A stretch of 64,000 bases of DNA from an uncultured Anaerotruncus sp. (GTDB lineage Bacteria; Bacillota; Clostridia; Oscillospirales; Acutalibacteraceae): contig UQDL01000004.1 of NCBI GenBank assembly GCA_900539775.1, forward strand, positions 62,001 to 126,000. Direction: 5' to 3'. Position numbers and translations under genes: made by a program. Positions 52,856 to 61,455 of this stretch are shown piece after piece; the stretch's first letter is position 1, and each line of letters opens with the position of its first letter. The notes beneath the pieces are model-generated. The model searched no databases and was not told the DNA's origin. It saw only the letters and a list, made by a program, of their open reading frames with translations.

Positions 52856-54235
52856 TCAGCCGATAACCTTTTTTTGCTTCCATTTGCCCTTGGCAAAGCG
52901 AACAACAAAAAGAACACTTCTTACCAACCAATCGGCAAACATTGCAAACCAAACGCCGAGCAAGCCCAAATTAAGCCCCCAAGAGCAAGCAAAAACATAG
53001 CTTAGACCCACACGGAAAATAAACATTGAAACAAGCGAAACTATCAAAGGAAACATAACATCGCCCGCCGCACGCAAGGAATTAGGCAAATTAAACGACA
53101 GCGGCCAAATTGTTGCCGTAAACACGGCACTGTATCTGAGCACCTGAGCTGCCGCCGCAGATGCTTTGGGAGTAAGATTAAAGATTGCAACAAGCTGATT
53201 TGTGAAAATGAACTGAATAATGCAAAGCGAGCCCATAAGCACATAAACCGCAAACATAAGCTTTTTTGTGTAATCCACGGCCTGCTTTGTGTTTCCGGCA
53301 CCCATACACTGCCCAACAACAACTGTCATTGCAAGCCCTATCGCCTGCCCCGGCACATTTATAACACCCGCAATACTGTTGCCGATTGCATTTGCAGCCA
53401 CAACATTTGTGCCAAAGGTTGTTATGAGGCTGAGCACAAGCAGCCTGCCGATTTGGAACATTCCGTTTTCCATTCCGTTCGGAATGCCTATTGATAAAAT
53501 CTGCTTAACCAGTTTGCCGTTAAATTCAGGCTTAAACAATTTAACAATTCGCAATTCATTGCTGCGCCTTTGCCAAAGCACCAAAATGAACACAGCAGCC
53601 ACAATTCGAGATGTTAAAGTGCCGATACCTGCGCCGAGAGCACCCATTTTAAACCCATAAATAAGCACGGCGTTAACAGAGATATTAACTATATTTACAA
53701 TAAGTGAATTAAGCATTGAAACTTTACTGTTTCCCACAGACCTGAACAATGCCGCACCGGCATTATATATAGCCATAAAAGGATAAGCCGTTGCCGTTAC
53801 CAAGAAATAGGAAAGAGCGCTTTCCATAACATCCGCTTCAATATTTCCGAACACAAGCGAAAGCACATGGCGGCGAAAAACAAGAGCCAAAATCATTATA
53901 AAAACAGAAAATACCGTTGCGGTATACATAAGCTGCTTTGCCGCCTTTTGTGCCGATTCCTTTTTGCCGCTGCCGAGGTATTGAGAAACCACAACGGCAC
54001 CGCCGGTTGAAAGGGCTGCAAATATTTGAATCAAAAGCATATTTATATTGTCAACAAGGGAAACGCCGGAAACCGCCGCCTCGCCTGCAGTTGTTACCAT
54101 AAGCGTATCCGCCATACCAACGCTTAGAAGCAAAAACTGTTCTATTATCAGCGGCACTATCAGCCGCACCAAATCTTTTTTGCTGAAAATGGGCTTTCCC
54201 GCCGAATTTTCAATTGCCTGATTTTGCAAAGCCAT
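52856..54235 (-). CDS. MATE-family efflux transporter
   Basis: The 459-residue protein has 12 helices and MATE signatures: LIVPLIIEQFLLLSVGMADTLMVTTAGEAAVSGVSL, GGAVVVSQYLGSGKKESA, and in the second half GIPNGMENGMFQIGRLLV, NVVAANAIGNSIAGVINVPGQAIGLAMTVVVGQCMGAG. It should export drugs or organic cations in exchange for Na+ or H+. Single gene with no regulator next to it. Confidence 0.94.
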   Translation of the reverse strand: MALQNQAIENSAGKPIFSKKDLVRLIVPLIIEQFLLLSVGMADTLMVTTAGEAAVSGVSLVDNINMLLIQIFAALSTGGAVVVSQYLGSGKKESAQKAAKQLMYTATVFSVFIMILALVFRRHVLSLVFGNIEADVMESALSYFLVTATAYPFMAIYNAGAALFRSVGNSKVSMLNSLIVNIVNISVNAVLIYGFKMGALGAGIGTLTSRIVAAVFILVLWQRRSNELRIVKLFKPEFNGKLVKQILSIGIPNGMENGMFQIGRLLVLSLITTFGTNVVAANAIGNSIAGVINVPGQAIGLAMTVVVGQCMGAGNTKQAVDYTKKLMFAVYVLMGSLCIIQFIFTNQLVAIFNLTPKASAAAAQVLRYSAVFTATIWPLSFNLPNSLRAAGDVMFPLIVSLVSMFIFRVGLSYVFACSWGLNLGLLGVWFAMFADWLVRSVLFVVRFAKGKWKQKKVIG

Positions 54236-54362
54236 TACTCCTTTTGCCTGAATTTGAATAGATTATAACACCGTGCGCGGCGGCAGGCAATTGGTTTATT
54301 TAATAATATTGGCAGCATGTTTTGCTTTATTTTTGGTAAGCTTTTAAAACAGGGGGCCGATA

Positions 54363-54390
54363 TTGACCTTTATTCAAAACGGGATATAAT
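54363..54390 (+). promoter_or_regulatory. Promoter of the cupin gene
   Basis: TTGACC (54363-54368), 16-base spacer, TATAAT (54385-54390). Confidence 0.7.
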
Positions 54391-54431
54391 ATATTATAAA
54401 CATTATAAATATTAAGGAGTAAATTCGCATT

Positions 54432-54776
54432 ATGGAAAAATACATTAAAAACTTTCCCGCCGAGAAAGCGGTTGTGCTCAAGGACCAAATCACTTGCAGG
54501 CAGGGCGAGGTTGTGAGCAAAACGCTGGCGCAAAACGATGCGGTAAGCGTTACCCTTTTTGCCTTTGATGCAGGCGAAGAAATATCCACCCACGAGTCAA
54601 CGGGCGATGCATTTGTGACGGTGCTTGAGGGCACGGGCATTTTCACAGTTGACGGCGTTGGGCACACCGTTTCGGCAGGGCAATCGCTGCTGATGCCGGC
54701 AAAGAAACCGCATTCCGTTCGCGGCGACGAAGCCTTTAAATGGATGCTTGTGGTTGTTTTTCCGAAAAGGCAATAA
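54432..54776 (+). CDS. Single-domain cupin protein
   Basis: The 114-residue protein is one double-stranded beta-helix cupin. The first motif region is FDAGEEISTHESTGDAFVTVLEGTG (His and Glu present), the second GVGHTVSAGQSLLMPAKKPHSVRG (late His present), so it likely holds a metal. The substrate cannot be read from sequence. AAGGAG lies 12 bases before the ATG, a long spacing. Monocistronic, with its own promoter and terminator. Confidence 0.9.
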   Translation: MEKYIKNFPAEKAVVLKDQITCRQGEVVSKTLAQNDAVSVTLFAFDAGEEISTHESTGDAFVTVLEGTGIFTVDGVGHTVSAGQSLLMPAKKPHSVRGDEAFKWMLVVVFPKRQ

Positions 54777-54792
54777 TTAAATTAAGCGCAAA

Positions 54793-54840
54793 AGAGCGCG
54801 GCATCATTAACCGAATGTTGATGGCTGCCGCGCTTTTTTA
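54793..54840 (+). terminator. Intrinsic terminator after the cupin gene
   Basis: AGCGCGGCA/TGCCGCGCT stem with a 22-base loop, followed by six T; the DUF4153-like gene ends inside it on the other strand. Confidence 0.8.
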
Positions 54841-56784
54841 TTTTATTTTTGAAACATAAAGATATGAACCGCTTTCGTTTTCGCGTTCATTACCGTAATT
54901 ATAATCATCATAACCGTTTGATTCGTAAACGGCGGCGTGAACGGATTGTGATTTAATATATTCACCCGTGGCGGAATCATAGGAATAAACAGCTTCGTTT
55001 CCGTCGTTTTCCCAAACGTTGTAGCTGTTTGAATCGGGGTCGTAAGTGCCGCCGCGTTCCTCCAGAAGATACTGCGAATAAAGCGTGCGGCGTTCTTTTT
55101 CCGAAAGTGAATTATAAAAGACGGCAGCGTCCTTTTTTACTTGATCACCGAGCAAATTATATTCGCGAAAATCGGATTTTTTATATTCGATATCGTTGTT
55201 TACAGCGAAGCCGCCGCCGAAAAATTCGGGACAGCACTCACATATTCTGCCGATTATCGCACTGCGTGCACCGTTTGCGGCAGAATTATTGCTGCTTTTT
55301 TCGATTTCGGCAAAATCCGAGACGAAGGCACCTTTTAAATTTGAAAGGTAATAGCCGTCTATCGAAGAAATTGCGCCGCTTTCGTATTTTGCGATATTGT
55401 ATTTAACGATTGCGTTATCCGAATTGAAATAGGCAAAAGCAATAAAAATCGCACTGCAAATTATGATTACGGTTTGCATATACGGCATCTTCGGCGCAAA
55501 AATATGAATTGCAAAAAAGATTAAAACAACAGCAAACGCCGCCATCAGCAGGCAAACGAAAAGTCTGTTTTTCGTGAGGCCGAAAATGCTTATATTAAGC
55601 CCCATTTTTGCCGCCGATATCGCAAGCAAAAGCGCACTGAAAAGCATTATGAAAAGTGAAAGCGCCTTAACCGCACGGAGAACCTTTTGCGGCGATTTTT
55701 TCGTGAGCACGGCAACGGCGGAAAGCAAAGCCGTGTTTATTATGCACACGGCGGCCATTTCATAAAAGCCGCGCCTTGCAAATTCACTGGCGCTGTAAGT
55801 ATATCCCTGCGGGAGCACGCCCGAAAACGCGCTGAAAAAATAAGCAAGCTGAGAAAACAGAAACACCAAATAAACAGCCGATATAACACTTAAAAATGAT
55901 ATTGAAACGGCTGGGTTCAGCCTGCGGGAAACAGACGGCTCCTTTGCCGCTTGCGCCGAATATTTATTTGAAACGGCATACACGATAAGCAAAAACGCAA
56001 TCACGGCGGCAATGATTATTTTGCCTATTCCCGTGCCGATATTCTTAAACGCCGTTTTAACAAGATTTTCAAATGCGGCATCACTTGAAGCGAGAAGCGG
56101 AATAACCGCAGCCAGAACGGGCAACGCCATCAAAATGCCGATAACAACATTTTTATTAGCCTTGTTTTTTAATGAAAAGCCGCAATACCCTCCCACAACG
56201 GCACCGATATTTTCGGCGGGTGTTTTAAAAACGCTCTTTGCGGCGTCGCCGAGTATTTTGACGCTGCCGCAGCGGCGGCGAAGCCCGCCCGAAATTCCGC
56301 ACACATAAAGGGCAAAAAGGAGAGCAGTCGGAATAAGCATAAACAGCTTTAAAAATGCATCGTTTGAAACGGCAAACGAGCCTGCGCCGGCAAGCGAAAG
56401 CGCGCCGCAGGAAACGGCAAAAGCGGGCGGCCTTTTGCCTTTATCGGCATAATAGGCGGTGACAACGGCAAAAAGCAATAAAAAAGCAAGAGAAAAGCCG
56501 AGCGACAGCCCATGCCACAAAACAAAATCCGTGATAACGATTGCCGTGCCGAAAAAGAGCAATTCAAAAACGACATCGCGCTTTGAAACCGCGATTTTTC
56601 TTTTTTTAACCGTGGGTGCCGGCGGATAATATGCGCCGAAATCTGCATAGGGCGGCATAGGCGCACCGTAAATCGGCGGAGTATTATTTATATTGCTTTG
56701 TATATTATTTATTTTATTTATATTATTATTCATATTATGCATATCGCAAGGCATACTTTTCCTGCCTTCATTCATATTATTCAT
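54838..56784 (-). CDS. Large DUF4153/DUF4173-type membrane protein
   Basis: The protein (648 residues) begins with a cytoplasmic Asn/Met-rich low-complexity arm of about 60 residues, with repeated NNMN and NINNI units. About 13-14 membrane helices follow between residues 65 and 470. The middle matches the DUF4153/4173 pattern (YTYSASEFARRGFYEMAAVCIINTALL). The C-terminal ~150 residues form a soluble domain rich in Tyr, Asp and Asn. Function unknown. It follows a small Xre regulator and a DUF2975 protein, an association seen in many Firmicutes. AGAGGT precedes the ATG. Confidence 0.82.
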   Translation of the reverse strand: MNNMNEGRKSMPCDMHNMNNNINKINNIQSNINNTPPIYGAPMPPYADFGAYYPPAPTVKKRKIAVSKRDVVFELLFFGTAIVITDFVLWHGLSLGFSLAFLLLFAVVTAYYADKGKRPPAFAVSCGALSLAGAGSFAVSNDAFLKLFMLIPTALLFALYVCGISGGLRRRCGSVKILGDAAKSVFKTPAENIGAVVGGYCGFSLKNKANKNVVIGILMALPVLAAVIPLLASSDAAFENLVKTAFKNIGTGIGKIIIAAVIAFLLIVYAVSNKYSAQAAKEPSVSRRLNPAVSISFLSVISAVYLVFLFSQLAYFFSAFSGVLPQGYTYSASEFARRGFYEMAAVCIINTALLSAVAVLTKKSPQKVLRAVKALSLFIMLFSALLLAISAAKMGLNISIFGLTKNRLFVCLLMAAFAVVLIFFAIHIFAPKMPYMQTVIIICSAIFIAFAYFNSDNAIVKYNIAKYESGAISSIDGYYLSNLKGAFVSDFAEIEKSSNNSAANGARSAIIGRICECCPEFFGGGFAVNNDIEYKKSDFREYNLLGDQVKKDAAVFYNSLSEKERRTLYSQYLLEERGGTYDPDSNSYNVWENDGNEAVYSYDSATGEYIKSQSVHAAVYESNGYDDYNYGNERENESGSYLYVSKIK

Positions 56785-56789
56785 TTTAT

Positions 56790-56993
56790 TTACCTCTTAA
56801 ATTCAAGAATATCTCCGGGCTGACAATCAAGTACATCGCAAATAGCCTCAAGTGTTGAAAATCGAACTGCCTTTGCTTTGCCGGTTTTTAAAATAGACAA
56901 ATTGGCAGGTGTGATTCCGATTTTTGCGGCCAATTCACCGGAGGACATTTTTCTTTTTGCAAGCATTACATCCAGATTAACAATAATTTGCAT
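56790..56993 (-). CDS. Small Xre-family regulator (YozG-like)
   Basis: The 67-residue protein is essentially one helix-turn-helix: VMLAKRKMSSGELAAKIGITPANLSILKTGKAKAVRFSTLEAICDVLDCQPGDILEF. It matches the short regulators that accompany DUF2975 membrane proteins (yozG/yoaS in B. subtilis). It lies 9 bases from the DUF2975 gene and 5 bases before the DUF4153-like gene, so the trio is one operon and may regulate itself. Confidence 0.92.
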   Translation of the reverse strand: MQIIVNLDVMLAKRKMSSGELAAKIGITPANLSILKTGKAKAVRFSTLEAICDVLDCQPGDILEFKR

Positions 56994-57002
56994 AACGCCC
57001 TC

Positions 57003-57500
57003 CTATATGGTTAAATCATTTTCTGATTTTATTTCAACAGCCTTTTGAAAGCAGTTTTTAACAACACGCACTATTACGCCGACAAATAATTCCAAAACCG
57101 CACAGGCATAAACAAACAACAAATGACCGTATTTCATGCCGATTACCGCTCCGCCCAGAACGGCAACGGCGGCGGCAAAAAAGCAGCAATAGCTTAAAAT
57201 CCGCAATAGGCGCACATTTAGGCAATCAAAAACAACTTCGTTTTTCAAATTACGCAGCAGCTTATCAAGGCAAACAAGAGCGGCGAAACCGGCCGGCACG
57301 GAAATATAAAAAGGAATCAAATACATTTTAGGCAAATCGTTTGCAAAGCTGAAAATGCCGTTTAGCGATTCATTTTCAATAAGAAACGGCGCAGCGATTG
57401 CAAGCACGGCAAGAAGCGCATAAAACACACGCACAAAGAAATGAGTAAGATTTATTGATTTATCACTGTTCCACACAGAAAAAGCCTCCTTTAAAAGCAT
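57003..57500 (-). CDS. DUF2975 membrane protein (YoaS-like)
   Basis: The 165-residue protein has four membrane helices and the DUF2975 pattern, with a helix pair, LLRNLKNEVVFDCLNVRLLRILSYCCF in the middle and a final amphipathic stretch. Function unknown. It is the first gene of the trio, with a start codon only about 5 bases after the predicted transcription start and GAAGGTG just before it. Confidence 0.88.
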   Translation of the reverse strand: MLLKEAFSVWNSDKSINLTHFFVRVFYALLAVLAIAAPFLIENESLNGIFSFANDLPKMYLIPFYISVPAGFAALVCLDKLLRNLKNEVVFDCLNVRLLRILSYCCFFAAAVAVLGGAVIGMKYGHLLFVYACAVLELFVGVIVRVVKNCFQKAVEIKSENDLTI

Positions 57501-57510
57501 TTACACCTTC

Positions 57511-57538
57511 ATTATATGCAAAAATTATCGTTTGTCAA
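57511..57538 (-). promoter_or_regulatory. Promoter of the DUF2975/Xre/DUF4153 operon
   Basis: TTGACA (57538-57533), 16-base spacer, TATAAT (57516-57511), almost touching the start codon, so the mRNA is nearly leaderless. Confidence 0.8.
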
Positions 57539-57590
57539 TAATTTTTTATCATTTTTCGTATAATTATTTTCGATCAACAAATATTTTCTG

Positions 57591-57664
57591 AAAAAAACAA
57601 ATGGAGCACCGCAATTTGTTTGCCGCATGCAAAAAGCATTTTGGCATTTCAAATCGGTGCTCCG
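57591..57664 (-). terminator. Long hairpin terminator after the dGTPase-like gene
   Basis: GGAGCACCG/CGGTGCTCC outer arms enclose a partly paired 43-base inner region (GATTTG/CAAAT and TGCC/GGCA steps), followed by ATTTGTTTTTTT on the minus strand. It is longer than usual for a terminator. Confidence 0.75.
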
Positions 57665-57688
57665 AATATATTTTTTCAAAAAGGAAAA

Positions 57689-58861
57689 TCAAATATTGTC
57701 CTCACTGAAATAAGATTTATATTTAATTTTATAACGGCTGCCAGGAAAAAGCTTTTCATGCAATGCCATAAAATAATCATCCGTCATGCTTGCAATAAAA
57801 TCGGCAACAATCATATTCGGATCATCTGCAAGATAATCTTTGCCGCCGGTGTAATATTTTTGCGCCTCCATTATAAATTTAATGTGATGGCGATAAATTA
57901 TGCTGCCCTCGCTGCCGCTTTTAACCTGATCCAGCAAGTTATAATAAAGTTCTTCAAACATAGGCCCTATTATTTCGTTATACTGCCTGTTTATCTGCTC
58001 ATTTTTATATATAACGGAATAATTTTCTTCTTTGGCATGCTTTAAATCATTATAAGCGCCGGGGCTGAGCAAAATATAATCCTTTCCATAGCTGTTTTCA
58101 ATAATATCAACGGTTAAATTATTTATTATAGATGCATTTTCGCCGCCGATAACCTCGCTTTGAAATTTATAATTCGGCGGAATTATTTTAGCAATTCGAG
58201 CATCCTGCCGATCCTTTCCGAGATAAGCAATCATATCGCATATGCGCACAACGCATCCCTCAAGGGTGGACGGCACAAGCTTATGAATTGCATCGCTGCT
58301 TGCATAGCATTCCTGCACGCTTTTATCAAATTCATCAAATGTTTTTCCATATGCGGGGCGATATTCCTGCTGCTCAAATTCGCCGTTGTGGCACAAAATC
58401 CCATCAAGCGTTTGCAGGCTTATATTGCGCTCAAACAAATTATCCAGCACACGCACACTGTGCACATTGTGGTTAAAAAGCTTGCCCGTTTCTTTAAACA
58501 AAAGCCGGCTTAAAAATCTTTCGCCGGCGTGGCCGAACGGAGTGTGGCCGATATCATGCCCAAGTGAAATTGCCTCTATCAAATCAAGATTAAGCCCAAG
58601 CACGGCGCCGATATTGCGTGCTATGCGAGACACAAGCTGCACATGAAGAGCACGGCGTGTTATATCATCATTATTATAAAACGAAAACACCTGTGTTTTA
58701 TCCGCATAACGGTTATAATAAGGAAGGTGAATTATTTTTTCAATATCCCTCACAAAAGCGGGACGCCAAAGACTTGCACGATCTGCATTTTCATTTCTGC
58801 GAATCACGGCAGAATCATCACAGCGATAAGGATTTTTTACGCCGTTTTCCCTGTCGTTCAA
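57689..58861 (-). CDS. dGTPase-like HD-domain dNTP triphosphohydrolase
   Basis: The protein has the HD-domain dNTPase layout: WRPAFVRDIEKIIHLPYYNRYADKTQVFSF, RRALHVQLVSRIARNIG, AISLGHDIGHTPFGHAGERFL (metal-binding HD pair) and LDGILCHNGE. It removes triphosphate from deoxynucleotides. The frame given begins at a TTG. Upstream the same frame stays open for 23 codons, to a TAA ending at 58931, and reads like the family N-terminus (YSKLKYNKLSPDVEQKI). No ATG, GTG or TTG is present there, so the true start may be a rare codon. AAGGA lies near 58930. Confidence 0.85.
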   Translation of the reverse strand: MNDRENGVKNPYRCDDSAVIRRNENADRASLWRPAFVRDIEKIIHLPYYNRYADKTQVFSFYNNDDITRRALHVQLVSRIARNIGAVLGLNLDLIEAISLGHDIGHTPFGHAGERFLSRLLFKETGKLFNHNVHSVRVLDNLFERNISLQTLDGILCHNGEFEQQEYRPAYGKTFDEFDKSVQECYASSDAIHKLVPSTLEGCVVRICDMIAYLGKDRQDARIAKIIPPNYKFQSEVIGGENASIINNLTVDIIENSYGKDYILLSPGAYNDLKHAKEENYSVIYKNEQINRQYNEIIGPMFEELYYNLLDQVKSGSEGSIIYRHHIKFIMEAQKYYTGGKDYLADDPNMIVADFIASMTDDYFMALHEKLFPGSRYKIKYKSYFSEDNI

Positions 58862-58986
58862 AATTTTTTGCTCAACATCCGGGCTGAGTTTGTTATATTT
58901 CAGTTTTGAATAAGCCGTAAAATCACTTCCTTAACTTTTAACAGCATTTTGCGAAAACGCAAACAGGTGAGCAGTCGCCGCATTAT

Positions 58987-59682
58987 TTATGATTTTATAA
59001 AATAGTTTCTGTATACATGGCAGGAGCGCATTGATTTTGCATTATCCTTGCCGACTATTATATGATCTGCAAGCTCAATATCCACTGCATTGAGTGTGTT
59101 TCTCAATTCAAGGGTAAAATCTATATCTGAAGCAGACGGAGCCGTGTTGCCGACGGGATGATTGTGCGAAATCAGCACTCTGCTTGCCTTATCAAGCAAG
59201 GCAAATTGAACGACATCACGGGAATAAACTTTTAAATGCTTTGTGCTGCCGCTTGCAAGATTGCGGCACGAAATTATTTTGTTTGAATTATCAAGCGTTA
59301 CCATCACAAATTTTTCCACATCCTCGTTACCGAGCAAATTCATAAAATAATCTTCCGCAACATCGGCAGAGCCGAGGCAGGTTATTTTGGAATTTTTGGA
59401 TTTTGAACAACGCTTTTGCAAATCACGCACAAGGGAAATTAAAATTGCGGAATTTTGCCCTATTCCGGGCACTGTTTCAAGCTCTGCCGGCTCGGCGGAA
59501 AACACATTATCAATTGTGCCGAATTTTTCAATCAGTGCCTTTGCTGCCGGCTTAACATCCGCACGGGGCACGGCATATGTAAGCAACAGTTCAAGTGCTT
59601 CGTAATCATACACAAGATTTCCGCTGCCGGCCAAATATTTTTGCTTTAAACGCTGCCGATGGCCGCTTGTGTAATCGTTCAT
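58987..59682 (-). CDS. radC: RadC/JAB-domain protein
   Basis: The protein (231 residues from the ATG 59682) has an N-terminal helix-hairpin-helix part (ELLLTYAVPRADVKPAAKALIEKFGTIDNVFSAEPAELETVPGIGQ). The C-terminal JAB/MPN domain carries the metalloprotease-type motif VLISHNHPVGNTAPSASDIDF, with the HxHP and SxxD residues. RadC was named for DNA repair, but its true role is unsettled. I chose this ATG for the AAAGGG upstream; an ATG at 59700 is also possible. Confidence 0.92.
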   Translation of the reverse strand: MNDYTSGHRQRLKQKYLAGSGNLVYDYEALELLLTYAVPRADVKPAAKALIEKFGTIDNVFSAEPAELETVPGIGQNSAILISLVRDLQKRCSKSKNSKITCLGSADVAEDYFMNLLGNEDVEKFVMVTLDNSNKIISCRNLASGSTKHLKVYSRDVVQFALLDKASRVLISHNHPVGNTAPSASDIDFTLELRNTLNAVDIELADHIIVGKDNAKSMRSCHVYRNYFIKS

Positions 59683-59815
59683 TTCCGCATTCCCTTTCAT
59701 ATAGAATAAATACAATAAAATTCTACCAAAATAGGCGTATCTTGTCAATCACCGCAAAAAAAGCATAAAAAAGCTTATTTGTAAAGAATGTATTAAGCAA
59801 ATATGAATGTTTTTG

Positions 59816-59844
59816 TTGCCAAAAGGGCTTTGAAATGATATAAT
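59816..59844 (+). promoter_or_regulatory. Promoter of the NSS transporter gene
   Basis: TTGCCA (59816-59821), 17-base spacer, TATAAT (59839-59844). Confidence 0.75.
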
Positions 59845-59883
59845 GGGACAAATATTCTTTTTTAGAGAGGGGACCCTTTATTT

Positions 59884-61242
59884 ATGAGTGACACTAAGCG
59901 AAGCTCATTCTCCGGCAGACTCGGATTTGTTTTGGCTGCCGCAGGCTCCGCAGTCGGCCTTGGAAACATTTGGCGTTTTCCTTATTTGGCAGCAAAATAC
60001 GGCGGCGGTATGTTTTTACTTGTTTACATTGTTTTTGCCGTTACATTCGGTTTTACTTTAATGGTAACGGAAATTGCAATCGGTCGCAAAACCAAGCTAA
60101 GCCCAATGAGCGCATTCGGCGCACTTAGCAAAAAATGGAATTGGCTCGGCGGCCTGGCAACGCTTGTGCCGGTGCTTATTTTGCCCTATTATTGCCTTAT
60201 AGGCGGATGGGTAACAAAATATGCCGCACAGATGATTGTAGGCAAGGTTGATGAAGCTGCTGCAGCAGGATTTTTCGGCCAATTCGTTTCAAAACCCGTT
60301 GAACCTTTGATTTGGTTTTTCATTTTTGCAACCGCCACAACGGTTATAATTCTTTTAGGCGTTGATAAAGGAATAGAAAAAATGAGTAGATTCCTTATGC
60401 CTGCGCTTGTTGTTTTAACTGTTGCGCTTTCAATATTTGTTGTAACACGCCCCGGAGCAAAAGCAGGCGTTGAATATTACCTTAAGCCTGATTTTTCAAA
60501 GCTCAGCATAATGACATTTATTGCAGCACTTGGGCAAATGTTTTATTCAATGTCGCTTGCAATGGGCATTATGGTAACATACGGCTCTTATTTCAATAAG
60601 GACGAAAGCATTGTTAAATCCACACGCCAAATTGAAATTTTTGACACCGCCGTGGCATTTCTTGCCGGCCTTATGATTGTGCCTTCCGTTTTTGTTTATT
60701 CGGGAGGAGACGAAGCAGCTCTCGGCCAAGGCCCAAGCCTTATGTTTGACACCCTGCCCAAGGTTTTCGCCGGCATGGAAATCGGCAACTTTATCGGTGC
60801 AGCCTTCTTCCTTTTGGTGCTTTTTGCAGCGCTCACAAGCTCTGTTTCCGTTATGGAAGCAATTGTTGCGGGCATTACCGATAAGTATAAAATGGAAAGA
60901 AAAAGAGCCACTCTTTTGGTTTATGCTTACACACTGCTGCTTGGTATGTGCTGTGCATTCGGCTTTAGCATTTGGCAAAACTTCACCATAATGAATATGG
61001 GAATTCTTGATTTCCTTGACTTTGTTTCAAACAGCATTCTTCTTCCCGTTGTTGGCTTGTTTACCTGCATTATGGTTGGCTTTGCAATTAAGCCCAAAAC
61101 AATTACCGATGAAATTGAGCTTAACGGCAAATTCAAGGAAAAGAAATTTTATAATGTTATGATCAAATGGATTGCACCCGTTTTCATTTTTGCAATTCTT
61201 GTAAGCTCCGTTCTTAACACATTCGGAGTAATCAGCATTTAA
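59884..61242 (+). CDS. Sodium-dependent transporter of the NSS/SNF family
   Basis: The protein (452 residues) has 11-12 helices and the LeuT-fold start GFVLAAAGSAVGLGNIWRFPYLAAKYGGGMFLLVYIVF, with the unwound Na+/substrate site. It also shows YYSMSLAMGIMVTYGSYF-type TM6 residues and the late ALTSSVSVMEAIVAGITD (Na+ site). It should import an amino acid or similar compound with Na+. The shorter C-terminus (probably 11 helices) is common in bacteria such as Fusobacterium Tyt1. The sodium gradient built by Rnf could drive it. Confidence 0.94.
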   Translation: MSDTKRSSFSGRLGFVLAAAGSAVGLGNIWRFPYLAAKYGGGMFLLVYIVFAVTFGFTLMVTEIAIGRKTKLSPMSAFGALSKKWNWLGGLATLVPVLILPYYCLIGGWVTKYAAQMIVGKVDEAAAAGFFGQFVSKPVEPLIWFFIFATATTVIILLGVDKGIEKMSRFLMPALVVLTVALSIFVVTRPGAKAGVEYYLKPDFSKLSIMTFIAALGQMFYSMSLAMGIMVTYGSYFNKDESIVKSTRQIEIFDTAVAFLAGLMIVPSVFVYSGGDEAALGQGPSLMFDTLPKVFAGMEIGNFIGAAFFLLVLFAALTSSVSVMEAIVAGITDKYKMERKRATLLVYAYTLLLGMCCAFGFSIWQNFTIMNMGILDFLDFVSNSILLPVVGLFTCIMVGFAIKPKTITDEIELNGKFKEKKFYNVMIKWIAPVFIFAILVSSVLNTFGVISI

Positions 61243-61257
61243 TCAAAACAAAAATCA

Positions 61258-61288
61258 AAAAAGAGTACCGGAAGGTACTCTTTTTACT
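61258..61288 (+). terminator. Intrinsic terminator after the NSS transporter gene
   Basis: AAGAGTACC/GGTACTCTT stem with a GGAA tetraloop, followed by five T. Confidence 0.88.
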
Positions 61289-61453
61289 TTATATGCTTAT
61301 TTTGCCGGCGGGGCGGTTTGAGCAAATGAGCACCACTGTTTGCAAAATCAAAAAAGCAACTGCCGCTATCCTGATAACGGTGATTGCGGCATACAGCGCA
61401 TTAACCGCTTTTTGAAAACTGCCGATAATTTTAATATTATTTTTCAAATCCAT
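61289..61453 (-). CDS. Small membrane protein (54 residues) coupled to spoVAD
   Basis: An ATG at 61453 lies 2 bases after the spoVAD stop (TGA TT ATG) and 7 bases after a perfect GGAGG that overlaps the end of spoVAD. The 54-codon frame ends with TAA at 61289. The product starts MDLKNNIKIIGSFQKAVN, has one strong membrane helix (about residues 22-45, ITVIRIAAVAFLILQTVVLIC) and a short basic tail. It resembles no known SpoVA protein. Position and ribosome-binding site make it a real gene with good likelihood, and it is co-expressed with spoVAD. Confidence 0.75.
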   Translation of the reverse strand: MDLKNNIKIIGSFQKAVNALYAAITVIRIAAVAFLILQTVVLICSNRPAGKISI

Positions 61454-61455
61454 AA

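Noticed and set aside
56790..56993. Phage repressor
   Set aside because: No phage genes are nearby and the protein matches the short regulators of DUF2975 operons.
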